Below, one piece after another: positions 26,988 to 34,758 of a stretch of 38,235 nt of DNA (its first letter is position 1; every line of letters starts with the position of its first letter). The stretch spans positions 1-38,235 of the forward strand of contig NZ_LGIC01000084.1 of the NCBI RefSeq assembly GCF_001294535.1, written 5' to 3'. The notes beneath the pieces were generated by a model, which was given only the letters and a program-made list of their open reading frames with translations, had not been told where the DNA came from and searched no databases. Position numbers and translations under genes: made by a program. The stretch comes from Cypionkella psychrotolerans (lineage in GTDB: Bacteria; Pseudomonadota; Alphaproteobacteria; Rhodobacterales; Rhodobacteraceae).

Positions 26988-27740
26988 TTATGGGGTTCCT
27001 GTTTTGGGAACGGTTTTGCTTGGCACGGGCAGGATGGGCAGGGGTTTAACCGGGGTCGGCTTGGCTGGGGCCGGCTTGGCAGGCGTAGGTTTAACGGGTT
27101 TCGCCGGAGTCGTCACAGCGGGGGGTGTAACCGCCGGAGTCACCACAGCAGGCGCCGTGACCGCAGGCTTTCCCGCAGCCGGGGTTGCCGCCGCCTTGCC
27201 CTTCGGTGGCAGGCCGAACCATTCAGGATTGTCCAGCAGCCATTTCTCCACCGATTTCGCGGCGTTATAGGACAGAATCTCCATCTGCTTTTTCTTGTTC
27301 TGCGTCACACCCGAGCCGATGACGGTTTCCGGCGACATATGCTCAAAGATGGTCAGCTGCTTGCCCTCTGGGTTCAGCTTTTTGCGCGCCGCGTCGTCCC
27401 AGATATTGGCGGTCACCACCAGCACCGATTTCGGTTTCAGCACCAACGGCACGCCCGGAGGCGCCAAAGCGTAGCCGTCGATGGAAATCCCGATGTTGTA
27501 AAGCTTGTCGCCCTCATAGCGGCCAAAACGGTCATCCACCGCCTTCTTGATCGCCGCCTCCCAATCTTCCTTGCTGGCATCGCGGGAGATCGGCACCTTT
27601 TGCACATTATCCGCGACGGCAATGTTCAGACCAAGGCGGAAATCCCCCAAAGGCACCGGCGGCTCTTTCAGGTCATTGGTCTGGCAGGCCGCCAGAGCAC
27701 TCAAACCCAGCCCAAAAGCAAGCAAACGAAGCACACGCAT
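26988..27740 (-). CDS. Putative lipoprotein with Pro/Ala/Lys-rich tail
   Basis: 250 residues starting at MRVLRLLAFGLGLSALAACQ, a lipoprotein signal with lipobox LAAC. A globular domain of about 170 residues (DRFGRYEGDKLYNIGISIDG, then KPKSVLVVTANIWDDAARKK) is followed by about 75 residues of low-complexity TPAKP/KPTPAKPAPAKPTP repeats, which may span the peptidoglycan layer. The start at 27740 is chosen over 27926 because it alone begins a signal peptide. Family not recognised. First gene of the lipoprotein pair. Confidence 0.82.
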   Translation of the reverse strand: MRVLRLLAFGLGLSALAACQTNDLKEPPVPLGDFRLGLNIAVADNVQKVPISRDASKEDWEAAIKKAVDDRFGRYEGDKLYNIGISIDGYALAPPGVPLVLKPKSVLVVTANIWDDAARKKLNPEGKQLTIFEHMSPETVIGSGVTQNKKKQMEILSYNAAKSVEKWLLDNPEWFGLPPKGKAAATPAAGKPAVTAPAVVTPAVTPPAVTTPAKPVKPTPAKPAPAKPTPVKPLPILPVPSKTVPKTGTP

Positions 27741-27776
27741 AAACGATTCCCTTTGGGGAGTATGGCATTGCTTTTT

Positions 27777-27805
27777 GGGATAGCGGGGCTTGGCCTGCAA
27801 AGCAA
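27777..27805 (-). promoter_or_regulatory. Possible promoter of the lipoprotein pair
   Basis: Minus strand TTGCTT (27805-27800), 17 bp, TATCCC (27782-27777), start about 30 nt before the lipoprotein ATG. Moderate match. Confidence 0.45.
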
Positions 27806-27854
27806 CCGCAAGCGCAGCGACGGGGAACCGTTGTCTCGCGAAGACGTTACCAAA

Positions 27855-27875
27855 GCGCAGACGACAAGTCTGCGC
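27855..27875. promoter_or_regulatory. Palindrome between divergent genes
   Basis: GCGCAGAC-GACAA-GTCTGCGC, a perfect 8-bp inverted repeat just ahead of the ribosome-binding site of the 81-residue gene and upstream of the divergent lipoprotein promoter. It could be an operator or an RNA hairpin. Confidence 0.4.
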
Positions 27876-27893
27876 AATGCGATGGAGGGTGTG

Positions 27894-28139
27894 ATGTTCC
27901 CGTATCTGCGTTTGATTTTGGTACATCTTTGGGTGGCCTGCACGGCCGGGGTCGTCCTGATCGCGGCGCTCTCGCTAGGCTTTGTATCGGTGGCAACTTT
28001 CGTATGGGCTGGTGTGATTGGGATCGTGTTGGGCGTGCCCGCAGGATTGCTGAACTGGGCTTACCTTCGCCCGCGCCGCTCGCGGCAAATTGGCTGGAAC
28101 TGGCGGCTCGCAGACTGGGTGCGTGACACGAAAATTTGA
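27894..28139 (+). CDS. 81-residue two-helix membrane protein
   Basis: Small membrane protein with two hydrophobic helices (LRLILVHLWVACTAGVVLIA and the stretch FVWAGVIGIVLGVPAGLLNW) and a basic C-terminal tail. The start at 27894 has a GGAGGG Shine-Dalgarno five bases upstream; an earlier ATG at 27882 overlaps that site. Similar short two-helix proteins occur in Rhodobacteraceae without known function. A 10-bp perfect stem-loop follows the stop (28154-28178). Confidence 0.7.
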   Translation: MFPYLRLILVHLWVACTAGVVLIAALSLGFVSVATFVWAGVIGIVLGVPAGLLNWAYLRPRRSRQIGWNWRLADWVRDTKI

Positions 28140-28153
28140 TCTGCTTACCTGCA

Positions 28154-28178
28154 ATCGTTGCGGAGCAACCGCAACGAT
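28154..28178 (+). terminator. Stem-loop after the 81-residue gene
   Basis: ATCGTTGCGG-AGCAA-CCGCAACGAT, a perfect 10-bp stem beginning 15 bp past the stop codon. No T-run, so terminator function is uncertain. It lies immediately before the P450-like remnant. Confidence 0.45.
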
Positions 28179-28181
28179 CAA

Positions 28182-28274
28182 CCTATGCGCCTTCGCTCCC
28201 GAGGTTCAGACCGAATCCCGCGCCAAGGTGCAAGCCCGCTCGGCGACCGCGCCGTCATCGTGGCGGATATCGCG
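28182..28274 (+). pseudogene. Decayed cytochrome P450 fragment antisense to the phzF-like 3' end
   Basis: On the plus strand the stretch matches the active P450 gene (29238-30593). From 28182, 43 of 54 bases of the region encoding LCAFAPEIQAEARAEAQA agree, then after a 1-bp deletion (frameshift) 27 of 34 bases of the LGERAATVADIV region. The translated frames read LCAFAPEVQTESRAKVQA and LGDRAVIVADIA. Weaker similarity to the preceding P450 segment (LLTFIVAG) may extend to about 28141 with a deletion of some 20 bp. It is a remnant, not a gene, and overlaps the last codons of the phzF-like gene on the other strand. Confidence 0.7.
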
Positions 28275-29087
28275 TGCCGCACCTCCCACTTGCACCCCAT
28301 CGCCCTTTTTCCCGGTCACGGTGACGTGAAGCAGCGAGGGCGCGCCCATATCCTCGCCCTGCCGGATGGTAAAGTTGCCCGGCCCCCGACCGAGATCGAC
28401 TAGCAAGCCGCCCAAGGCCGCAGCCGCAGCGCCTGTGGCAGGGTCTTCCTCCACGCCGCCCACCGCAAAGGCATTGCGGGCGACGAAAGTGTCGGCATCT
28501 TCGCGGTAAAGCAGACTGATCGTGGTCAGGCCTTCGCGCTGCATCAGAGCCAGCATCGGTGCAAAATCATACTGCATGTCGGCAAGGGTCGCGCGATTGT
28601 GCAGCGCCAGCACGGCATGAGTTGCCCCGGCATGGGCAAGATGCGGCTTTAAGTCAGGATTGAGATCGGCCTCGGACAATCCAAACTGCTGCAGCAGATC
28701 GGCCCGCAGTGCCCACGGCATCGGCTTTGACCATGTCGGCGGTGAGGTCAGCACCGCCTGCCAGCCGTCAGGGGTCAATTCAGCCTCAACAGAAATCCGC
28801 GCCTGTGACAGTTGCAGATCATAGCGCCCCGCCCCGAACCGCTGCCCCAAGGCACAGCCCAGCGCAATCGTGGCATGGCCGCAGAACGGCACCTCGGCTT
28901 GCGGAGCGAAATAGCGCACCTGCCACGCATCGCCATCCCGCGCGGCAAAGGCGGTTTCCGAATAGCCGACCTCGCGCGCAATCCGCTGCATCTCCGCGCG
29001 GGCAGGCAGCGCCTCGCCAATCACCACCCCCGCGGGGTTTCCGCCCTGATCGCCCAAAGCAAAAGCTGCAATCCGTTCTATCTGCAT
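28206..29087 (-). CDS. PhzF-family isomerase-like protein
   Basis: 293 residues from MQIERIAAFALGDQGGNPAG. Family marks: GGNPAGVV, the catalytic-glutamate motif YSETAF, FCGHATIALG and DPATGAAAAALGG. PhzF relatives (diaminopimelate-epimerase fold) catalyse isomerisations; the substrate of this one is unknown. The body reaches the usual end VQVGGAARDI and is then extended by about 20 codons whose opposite strand matches a cytochrome P450 remnant, so the present stop appears secondary. An in-frame extension upstream of 29087 has no family similarity. Divergent from the P450 gene across 150 bp. Confidence 0.9.
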   Translation of the reverse strand: MQIERIAAFALGDQGGNPAGVVIGEALPARAEMQRIAREVGYSETAFAARDGDAWQVRYFAPQAEVPFCGHATIALGCALGQRFGAGRYDLQLSQARISVEAELTPDGWQAVLTSPPTWSKPMPWALRADLLQQFGLSEADLNPDLKPHLAHAGATHAVLALHNRATLADMQYDFAPMLALMQREGLTTISLLYREDADTFVARNAFAVGGVEEDPATGAAAAALGGLLVDLGRGPGNFTIRQGEDMGAPSLLHVTVTGKKGDGVQVGGAARDIRHDDGAVAERACTLARDSV

Positions 29088-29142
29088 CACGTCCCCGCTT
29101 GGCCATTCGAAGACCGCAATCTGCCAGACGCCCCCTTCCACG

Positions 29143-29158
29143 ACAAATTCCGATTTGT
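29143..29158. promoter_or_regulatory. Palindrome in the phzF-P450 divergent region
   Basis: ACAAAT-TCCG-ATTTGT, a 16-bp inverted repeat about 80 bp before the P450 start. A TATCAT (29168-29173) downstream could be a -10 box, but no matching -35 exists, so the palindrome might be an activator or repressor site. Speculative. Confidence 0.3.
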
Positions 29159-29237
29159 GGGCTGAACTATCATGCGCCCGAATGTCCCCTTTGCCGCTGG
29201 CCAGCCCCGGCCTATCTTCTGTGCAAAGGAGACCACC

Positions 29238-30593
29238 ATGTCCCATTCCGCCGCCAATCCTGCGCGCGTCCCCCTCGGCAGCACGCCGCTTGGCATCCTG
29301 GGTTCCCTCAAAGCCGCCCGGCGCAATGTGCTGGAACTGATCCCCGAAGCCGCCACCCATGCGCCGATCCTGTCGGGCACCACCGGCAAGCGCTGGCATA
29401 TGGTGATGGACCCGGAAACCCTGCGCCACATCCTGCGCGACCGGGTGAATGATTATCCGAAATCGCTGGTGACCAAGCTGATCCTCGGCCCCGCCATCGG
29501 CGAAAGCCTGTTCGTGGCGGAAGGCGAGCATTGGATGTGGCAGCGCCGTGCCGCAGCCCCCGTGTTCACCCATCGCAATGTGGCGGCTTTGGCCCCAGTG
29601 ATGACCCACGCCGCCGAGCGTTCCGCCGCCCGCATTGCTGCCAATCTGGGCCGGGGGGCCGATATGTTCGCCGAAATGGTGACGGCGACCTTCGAGGTGA
29701 TCTCCGATGTGACCTTCTCGGGCGGTGCCGGGTTTGACCGCGCCTCGGTGCATAAGGCAATTGAAACCTATATCGGCCAGACCGCCAAAATCTCATTGCT
29801 GGATATCCTAGGTGCCCCGGCATGGGTGCCGCGCCCCGGTCGTATGGTGGCAACCAAAGGCATTCGCGATATGAAACGCGTCGCCGACCAAGCCATCGAC
29901 CAACGCCGCAGCGATGGCGCGAAACCTACGCCAGACCTGCTCGATCTTTTGCTGAAAGCCGAAGACCCCACGAGCCAACGCCAAATGGCCACAGCAGAAC
30001 TCCGCGACAACCTGCTAACCTTCATCGTCGCAGGCCATGAAACCACAGCCCTCACCCTATCTTGGGCACTTTACCTCTGCGCCTTCGCCCCCGAAATCCA
30101 AGCGGAAGCCCGCGCCGAGGCGCAAGCCACCCTCGGCGAAAGGGCCGCCACCGTCGCCGATATCGTCGGCCTGCCGCTCACCCGCCGCATCGTCGATGAG
30201 GCGCTGCGGATGTATCCCCCCGCCGCTTTTCTGTCGCGCACCGCACAGGTCGCCGACACCCTGCTCGGCCGCGAAGTCCGCAAGGGCGATACCGTGATCC
30301 TGCCGATCTACGCCCTGCACCGCCACCATGCTTTGTGGGCCGACCCCGACGCCTTCAACCCCGCTCGCTTTGCCGATCCCCGCGCCATCGACCGCTTCGC
30401 CTACCTGCCCTTCGGTGACGGCCCCCGCATCTGCATCGGCGCCTCTTTCGCGCTGCAAGAGGCTGTGATCATCCTCGCCACCCTGCTCGCCCGCTTCAAA
30501 TTCAGCCGCATCCCCGGCCGCGACCCCAAGCCAGTGATGATCCTGACCCTGCGCCCGGAAGGCGGCGTCTGGCTCCAGATCGACGCCGCTTGA
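29238..30593 (+). CDS. Cytochrome P450
   Basis: Soluble bacterial P450, 451 residues. The I-helix oxygen-activation motif AGHETT is at 265-270, the K-helix EALR at 321-324, and the heme-binding loop FGDGPRICIG at 392-401, with the thiolate Cys399. The PERF-like region is NPARFAD. It would insert one oxygen atom into an unknown substrate with electrons from a ferredoxin or flavodoxin partner; no redox partner gene is adjacent. The start at 29238 follows AAAGGAG; an in-frame ATG at 29172 lacks one. The family resembles class I fatty-acid or terpenoid-type P450s with a WRRAAAPVF-like N-terminal helix C, but the substrate cannot be read. Confidence 0.96.
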   Translation: MSHSAANPARVPLGSTPLGILGSLKAARRNVLELIPEAATHAPILSGTTGKRWHMVMDPETLRHILRDRVNDYPKSLVTKLILGPAIGESLFVAEGEHWMWQRRAAAPVFTHRNVAALAPVMTHAAERSAARIAANLGRGADMFAEMVTATFEVISDVTFSGGAGFDRASVHKAIETYIGQTAKISLLDILGAPAWVPRPGRMVATKGIRDMKRVADQAIDQRRSDGAKPTPDLLDLLLKAEDPTSQRQMATAELRDNLLTFIVAGHETTALTLSWALYLCAFAPEIQAEARAEAQATLGERAATVADIVGLPLTRRIVDEALRMYPPAAFLSRTAQVADTLLGREVRKGDTVILPIYALHRHHALWADPDAFNPARFADPRAIDRFAYLPFGDGPRICIGASFALQEAVIILATLLARFKFSRIPGRDPKPVMILTLRPEGGVWLQIDAA

Positions 30594-30681
30594 AATTGGG
30601 GCTTGAGGCTTGCCAAACACACACCCCGTCGCAATAGTTTCCGCAACCCCAAACCTTCCCAAGCGAAGCCGGAGTCCTGCG

Positions 30682-31113
30682 ATGAAAGCCCTGATCCTAA
30701 CTGCCCTGCTGGCCGCCCCGGCCACCGCGCAAGAAACCAATGTTACCCTACACATCAGCTTCGACGCAGCCTCTGCCACCAAACTGCAAGAAACGGGCGA
30801 GATGGTCATCATCTCCAGCTATTTCTGGGGCGATCCTGCGACAGGCAATGTGCTGCCGGTCAATGAAATGGGCCAGCTTTATCTTGGCGGCGAACAGGCC
30901 ACCGTCTGGCCGAATGAGCAAACCATCTCCATCGGCCACAGCCTTGCCAGCGCGCCCGTCGGCAATGTCGAAGCGCCGATGGTCAATGTGAACGTCTATT
31001 CGGCTCGCATCACTTCCGAGGATAACCTCTTGGATTGCGGCATCGTCGATGGCCCCACCGATGCGCTGTCAAAAACTACCCAAGACATCACCTGCAAACT
31101 GATCGGAGACTGA
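30682..31113 (+). CDS. Exported protein, unknown
   Basis: 143 residues with a cleavable signal peptide MKALILTALLAAPATAQ (AxA site before Gln/Glu). The mature part is beta-strand rich (TNVTLHISFDAASATKLQET, then MVIISSYFWGDPA and GQLYLGG) and has two cysteines near the C-terminus (LLDCGIVDG and DITCKLIGD) that could form a disulfide. Probably periplasmic. I do not recognise the family. The next gene, RidA-like, begins 1 bp after its stop, so the two are translationally linked. Confidence 0.75.
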   Translation: MKALILTALLAAPATAQETNVTLHISFDAASATKLQETGEMVIISSYFWGDPATGNVLPVNEMGQLYLGGEQATVWPNEQTISIGHSLASAPVGNVEAPMVNVNVYSARITSEDNLLDCGIVDGPTDALSKTTQDITCKLIGD

Positions 31114-31114
31114 A

Positions 31115-31597
31115 ATGCAACCCGAAGCCATGGCCCTGCACATGGGCCTCGACCTGCCCGACTTTGACAAAATCGGCTATTACGGTGCCGATTATGGCAC
31201 GATGAAGCCCTATCATCGCGTAGGATCCCTGCTATTTCTGTCGGGCCATGTCGCGCAGATCGGCACCCAGATCACCCACAAAGGCCGCTTGGGCCAGAAC
31301 CTGACCACCGAACAAGGCTACGCCGCCGCCCGCCAAACCGGGCTGAACGTGCTGGGCGGCATTCGTCAGGCGGTAGGTTCACTCGATAAAGTCAAATCCA
31401 TCGTCCGCACGCTGAATTTTGTGGTCTGCACGCCTGAATACGAAGACGTCCACAAAGTCTCCTCCGGCATGTCCGACCTGTTCGTCGAGGTGTTCGGCCG
31501 CGACATAGGCCTCGGCGGACGCGCCACCATTGGCATCATGGCGCTGGCGAATGGCGTCTGCTTTGAGACTTGGGCGACGGTGGAAATCGCCGACTGA
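31115..31597 (+). CDS. RidA/YjgF-family protein
   Basis: 160 residues, YjgF/YER057c/UK114 fold. Typical stretches are LLFLSGHVAQIGTQITHKGR and LNVLGGIRQAVGSLDKVKSI, with the conserved C-terminal ATIGIMALANGVCFE. RidA proteins hydrolyse reactive enamine/imine intermediates made by PLP enzymes. This one belongs to a longer subgroup with a somewhat different C-terminal region (no canonical CxxxR-type arginine visible in the expected spot), so activity is likely but not certain. Cotranscribed with the exported protein upstream. Confidence 0.9.
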   Translation: MQPEAMALHMGLDLPDFDKIGYYGADYGTMKPYHRVGSLLFLSGHVAQIGTQITHKGRLGQNLTTEQGYAAARQTGLNVLGGIRQAVGSLDKVKSIVRTLNFVVCTPEYEDVHKVSSGMSDLFVEVFGRDIGLGGRATIGIMALANGVCFETWATVEIAD

Positions 31598-31658
31598 TCC
31601 CGCTCCCAGCCTCCCCGGTGCAGGCCGGAGCCTCGAGCCGTCAAGCGCAACCCAAGAG

Positions 31659-31679
31659 GCCCCGGATCAAGTCCGGGGC
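31659..31679. repeat. GCCCCGGATCAAGTCCGGGGC-type hairpin
   Basis: Perfect 8-bp stem GCCCCGGA / TCCGGGGC with the 5-nt loop TCAAG, in the gap between convergent ridA-like and NYN genes. This sequence type is frequent between genes of alphaproteobacteria (from memory). It may act as a bidirectional terminator or be a dispersed repeat; there is no T-run. Confidence 0.55.
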
Positions 31680-31722
31680 GGCGAGGAAGGGCGGCAAAGT
31701 CAGCGCAGCACGCCTGAACCGC

Positions 31723-32484
31723 TCAAGCCTTATCCCGCACCTTCATGGCATTGTTCAGCCCCTGAAACACCTCAAACCGTCCGGTCTTGCGCAGCAAATC
31801 CGACAGCTTGGCCGAGCCATAGGATCGCGGATCAAAGTCAGGATGCAGTTGCGTGATCACCTGCCCCAACTGCCCCAAGGAATAATCATCCTGATCCGGG
31901 TCGATCTTTTTCATCGCATCGCTGATCAACGGAATGGCCTGCGCCGCCGATTGCTTACCTGCCGCCACAGGTTCACTGCGCGCCGCATCCGGCTTGCCGG
32001 GCTTGGCCTCCACCACCTCGGCCCCGCTGATGATATTCTCGATAAACACAAACCGATTGCAGACTTTCCGCAGGGAATCCGGCGTCTTAGACTCGCCAAT
32101 CCCGATCACCTGCAAGCCATCCTCGCGAATACGGCTGGCCAATCGGGTGAAATCGCTGTCCGACGACACCAGCACAAAGCCATCGACCTTGCCCGCATGC
32201 AAAATATCCATAGCGTCAATCACCAGCCCAATATCGCTGGCATTCTTACCCTTGGTATTGGCCGATTGCTGATGCATCACCAGCCCCAGATCGCGCGCGG
32301 CCTCTTTCCACTGCGTCAAAGCTTGACTAGACCAATCACCATAAACCCGCCGCAAGGATGGGTCGCCAAAGCTGGCAATCTCATCCAAAATCGCCACCGC
32401 ATGGCGCGCTGGCACATTGTCGGCGTCGATCAAAACCGCCAACCGAGGCGTGCGCCCGGCAATCGTCGTCATATTGGCTGACAT
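31723..32484 (-). CDS. NYN-domain protein with OST-HTH/LOTUS domain
   Basis: 253 residues. The N-terminal NYN (PIN-like) domain shows its acidic residues in LAVLIDADNVP, ASDIGLVIDAMD and FVLVSSDSDF, expected to hold metal for RNA cleavage. After a charged linker, the C-terminal DDYSLGQLGQVITQLHPDFD followed by GSAKLSDLLRKT matches OST-HTH/LOTUS, an RNA-binding winged helix. Bacterial members of this architecture are putative RNases with unproved targets; partners of the same fold exist in human limkain b1. Short upstream gap, convergent with the RidA-like gene. Confidence 0.9.
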   Translation of the reverse strand: MSANMTTIAGRTPRLAVLIDADNVPARHAVAILDEIASFGDPSLRRVYGDWSSQALTQWKEAARDLGLVMHQQSANTKGKNASDIGLVIDAMDILHAGKVDGFVLVSSDSDFTRLASRIREDGLQVIGIGESKTPDSLRKVCNRFVFIENIISGAEVVEAKPGKPDAARSEPVAAGKQSAAQAIPLISDAMKKIDPDQDDYSLGQLGQVITQLHPDFDPRSYGSAKLSDLLRKTGRFEVFQGLNNAMKVRDKA

Positions 32485-32578
32485 GAGGTCCTCGCTTTTC
32501 CTCTGGTGATGCCCGAAAAACCCGCAATCCGATAGAGCAAACTGCCAAAGCCAATTCGCTAAAACTTACCTAAAATTG

Positions 32579-32652
32579 TCATCCTCTCTGCTCAAATATC
32601 CCACGGGGGAGTCCGCTTGACTCTTCCAAGCGGACGGGGGTGCGAAACCCCC
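32579..32652. repeat. ATATTTG-type repeat plus two hairpins
   Basis: A copy of the dispersed motif (32579-32611: TCATCCTCTCTGCTCAAATA then TCCCACGGGGGAG) is followed by two stem-loops: GTCCGCTTG / CAAGCGGAC (32611-32635) and GGGGGT-GCGAA-ACCCCC (32636-32652). It is downstream of the thiamine-diphosphate enzyme gene and upstream of the NYN gene, and may end the former's mRNA. Confidence 0.6.
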
Positions 32653-32677
32653 TCCCCGGCCTGCAAAACCGCCCCGG

Positions 32678-34225
32678 TCAGCATACCACCTCAATCAAAA
32701 ACGGCCCACGCCGCGCCATAGCCCCGGCAAACGCGCTCACAAATTCATCCGCCGTCACCGCCCGCACCGCATCGACCCCATGGCCCTGCGCCAGCGCAAC
32801 CCAATCCAGCGACGGCTCCACCATATCAAACATCCGGTTCACATTGCGGCCGACATCCGCGACGCCAACATTCACCAACTCGCCATGCAGGATTTTATAA
32901 GTGCGGTTTGCAAAGATCACCACACACACATCCAACCCCTCGCGCGCCATCGTCCACAGGCTTTGCAGCGTATACATCGCCGAGCCATCGCCCGACAAAG
33001 CCAAAACCTTGCGCTCCGGGCAAGCCACCGCCGCCCCCACCGCAGCAGGCAGGCATTGCCCAATCGCGCCGCCCATCGTCACCAGCACGTCATGGCCACG
33101 CGCGCCGACCATCGGCAGGCCCACGGGCTGCCCCGAGGTGATCGCCTCATTCACCACAACCGTGTCTTCCGGCATCAGATGCGCAATCGCTTGGCCGACC
33201 TTCTCCAAACTCATCGCGCCCGATGGCAGCGCGGGCAAGTCCAACACCTGAAACGCTTCGTCCGGCAGATCGCCCGAAGCCCCCAACTCCCGCGCAATCT
33301 CCCGCAAGGTCCAAGCGTAATCCATGTCGATAGAACACAGCTCAATCACCCGACACTCCGGCGATTCCGGCAGGCTCGGCTTGCTCGGATAGGCGAAAAA
33401 CGCGGTGGGGCGCTGGGTGCCACACAAAACCAGCACCGACTTATCCGCCAGAATCCCAACATTGGTATCCACCTCATAAGCCAGCCGCTGCATCAGCACC
33501 GACCCCGCCCCCCGCCTTGAACGGGCCGAGAAAAACGGTGCCATCAACCGACAGCCCGAAGCCCGCGCAATCCGCGCCGCAACCAGCCCAAGATCGGTGT
33601 ACAAAGCCGCCCCATCCACCATCAACGCCGCCCCCGGCAGCATCAAAGCCCGCGCCGCCGCCGCCACATCTTCTGTCCGGGGCCGCCGCAACGCAGGTGC
33701 CGCCGCCGCCGCCGCCGCACCCTCGGCCGCCTCCCAAGCCGTATTGGCGGGCAGGATCAATGTCGCAATCTGCCCATTGGCCGACCGCGCCGCCTGCACC
33801 GCTGCCGCGCCATCGACAGCCACCTGCGCCGCATCGCCAGAAACCCGCGTCCAATGCGAAATCGCCTGCGAAATCCCCACCGTGTCGCCCTTCAAAGGGC
33901 TCTCATGCTTCAGATGGTAGCTCGCATGATCCCCCATGACGTTGACGATGCCGGACTGCGCCTTGCGGGCATTGTGCAGATTGGCAAAGGCATTGCCGAA
34001 CCCCGGCGCCAGATGCAGCAAAGTCGCCGCCACCCGCCCCGACATCCGGTAATAGCCATCCGCCGCACCGGAAACCCCGCCCTCAAACAAACACAGAATG
34101 CAGCGCATTTCAGGATGCCGATCCAAGGCCGCCACGAAATGCATCTCAGACGTGCCGGGATTGGCAAAGCAAACCTCCACCCCCGAGGCCAGCAGCGTCT
34201 TTACCAAACTCTCAGCACCGTTCAT
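32678..34225 (-). CDS. Thiamine-diphosphate-dependent enzyme, acetolactate synthase-like
   Basis: 515 residues of the pyruvate decarboxylase / acetolactate synthase superfamily. The active-site Glu48 lies in CLFEGGVSGAADGYYR. The C-terminal thiamine-binding motif starts GDGS at 412 and ends at Asn440. The central domain has an expanded Ala-rich stretch (EGAAAAAAAPALRRPR). Relatives include acetolactate synthase, benzoylformate decarboxylase and other alpha-keto acid enzymes; no partner (IlvN-like) gene is adjacent, so true branched-chain biosynthesis is unlikely. Substrate unknown. It follows ybaK-type gene by 48 bp on the same strand. Confidence 0.9.
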   Translation of the reverse strand: MNGAESLVKTLLASGVEVCFANPGTSEMHFVAALDRHPEMRCILCLFEGGVSGAADGYYRMSGRVAATLLHLAPGFGNAFANLHNARKAQSGIVNVMGDHASYHLKHESPLKGDTVGISQAISHWTRVSGDAAQVAVDGAAAVQAARSANGQIATLILPANTAWEAAEGAAAAAAAPALRRPRTEDVAAAARALMLPGAALMVDGAALYTDLGLVAARIARASGCRLMAPFFSARSRRGAGSVLMQRLAYEVDTNVGILADKSVLVLCGTQRPTAFFAYPSKPSLPESPECRVIELCSIDMDYAWTLREIARELGASGDLPDEAFQVLDLPALPSGAMSLEKVGQAIAHLMPEDTVVVNEAITSGQPVGLPMVGARGHDVLVTMGGAIGQCLPAAVGAAVACPERKVLALSGDGSAMYTLQSLWTMAREGLDVCVVIFANRTYKILHGELVNVGVADVGRNVNRMFDMVEPSLDWVALAQGHGVDAVRAVTADEFVSAFAGAMARRGPFLIEVVC

Positions 34226-34273
34226 CGTGATCTCCCCCTGTTGCCGCCAATCTGCGCGGGGGACGCGGCGAGA

Positions 34274-34744
34274 TCAAGCGATCAACGCCACCGCCTGCGC
34301 CCCCAGCACCGCCAAAGCCTGCGCAGGCGCGATACCCAGCAACAGCCCGCGCTGGCCCGCATTGATCCAGACCTTTTCCGCCCCGCAAGCCGAGGCTTCA
34401 ATCGCCACCGGAACTACCCGTTTGGGGCCGAACGGAGAAATCCCGCCCACGCGATACCCGGTCAGCTTCTCGGCCTTCGGCACCGCCATCATCGCCGCCG
34501 CCTTGCCACCAAACGCCACGGCCACCTTCTTCATCGACAACTGCCGATCCGAGGGGATCACGCAGCACGCAGGCTTGCCGTCCACCTCGACCATCAGGGT
34601 TTTTAGGGTCAGGGCAGGATCCAGACCCAGCGCGGCTGCGGCGGCAAGGCCCACCGCCTCTGCATCCGGGTCATAGGTATAGGGATGCAGGGTGAAGGCG
34701 ATCCCTTTGGTTTCCAGAAATTTCACACCCAGAGTCGCGGCCAT
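34274..34744 (-). CDS. ybaK: YbaK/EbsC-family tRNA deacylase
   Basis: 156 residues. Editing protein that hydrolyses Cys-tRNA(Pro), or related mischarged tRNAs. The catalytic lysine is Lys48 (TLKTLMVEVDG) and the conserved GGISPFG loop is at 100-106. Typical length for the free-standing family. Lies between the SecDF-head-like gene (14 bp) and the thiamine-diphosphate enzyme, so it could be part of the adhC-led transcript. Confidence 0.93.
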   Translation of the reverse strand: MAATLGVKFLETKGIAFTLHPYTYDPDAEAVGLAAAAALGLDPALTLKTLMVEVDGKPACCVIPSDRQLSMKKVAVAFGGKAAAMMAVPKAEKLTGYRVGGISPFGPKRVVPVAIEASACGAEKVWINAGQRGLLLGIAPAQALAVLGAQAVALIA

Positions 34745-34758
34745 TGCGGTGCCTCACT

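Noticed and set aside
27006-27200. Repetitive Pro/Ala/Lys coding stretch considered as a repeat array
   Set aside because: It is low-complexity protein coding inside a lipoprotein gene, with irregular unit length; not a CRISPR or DNA-level tandem array.
33474-33854. Gly/Cys-rich frame over the thiamine-diphosphate enzyme
   Set aside because: Out-of-frame reading of an Ala-rich stretch in that gene.
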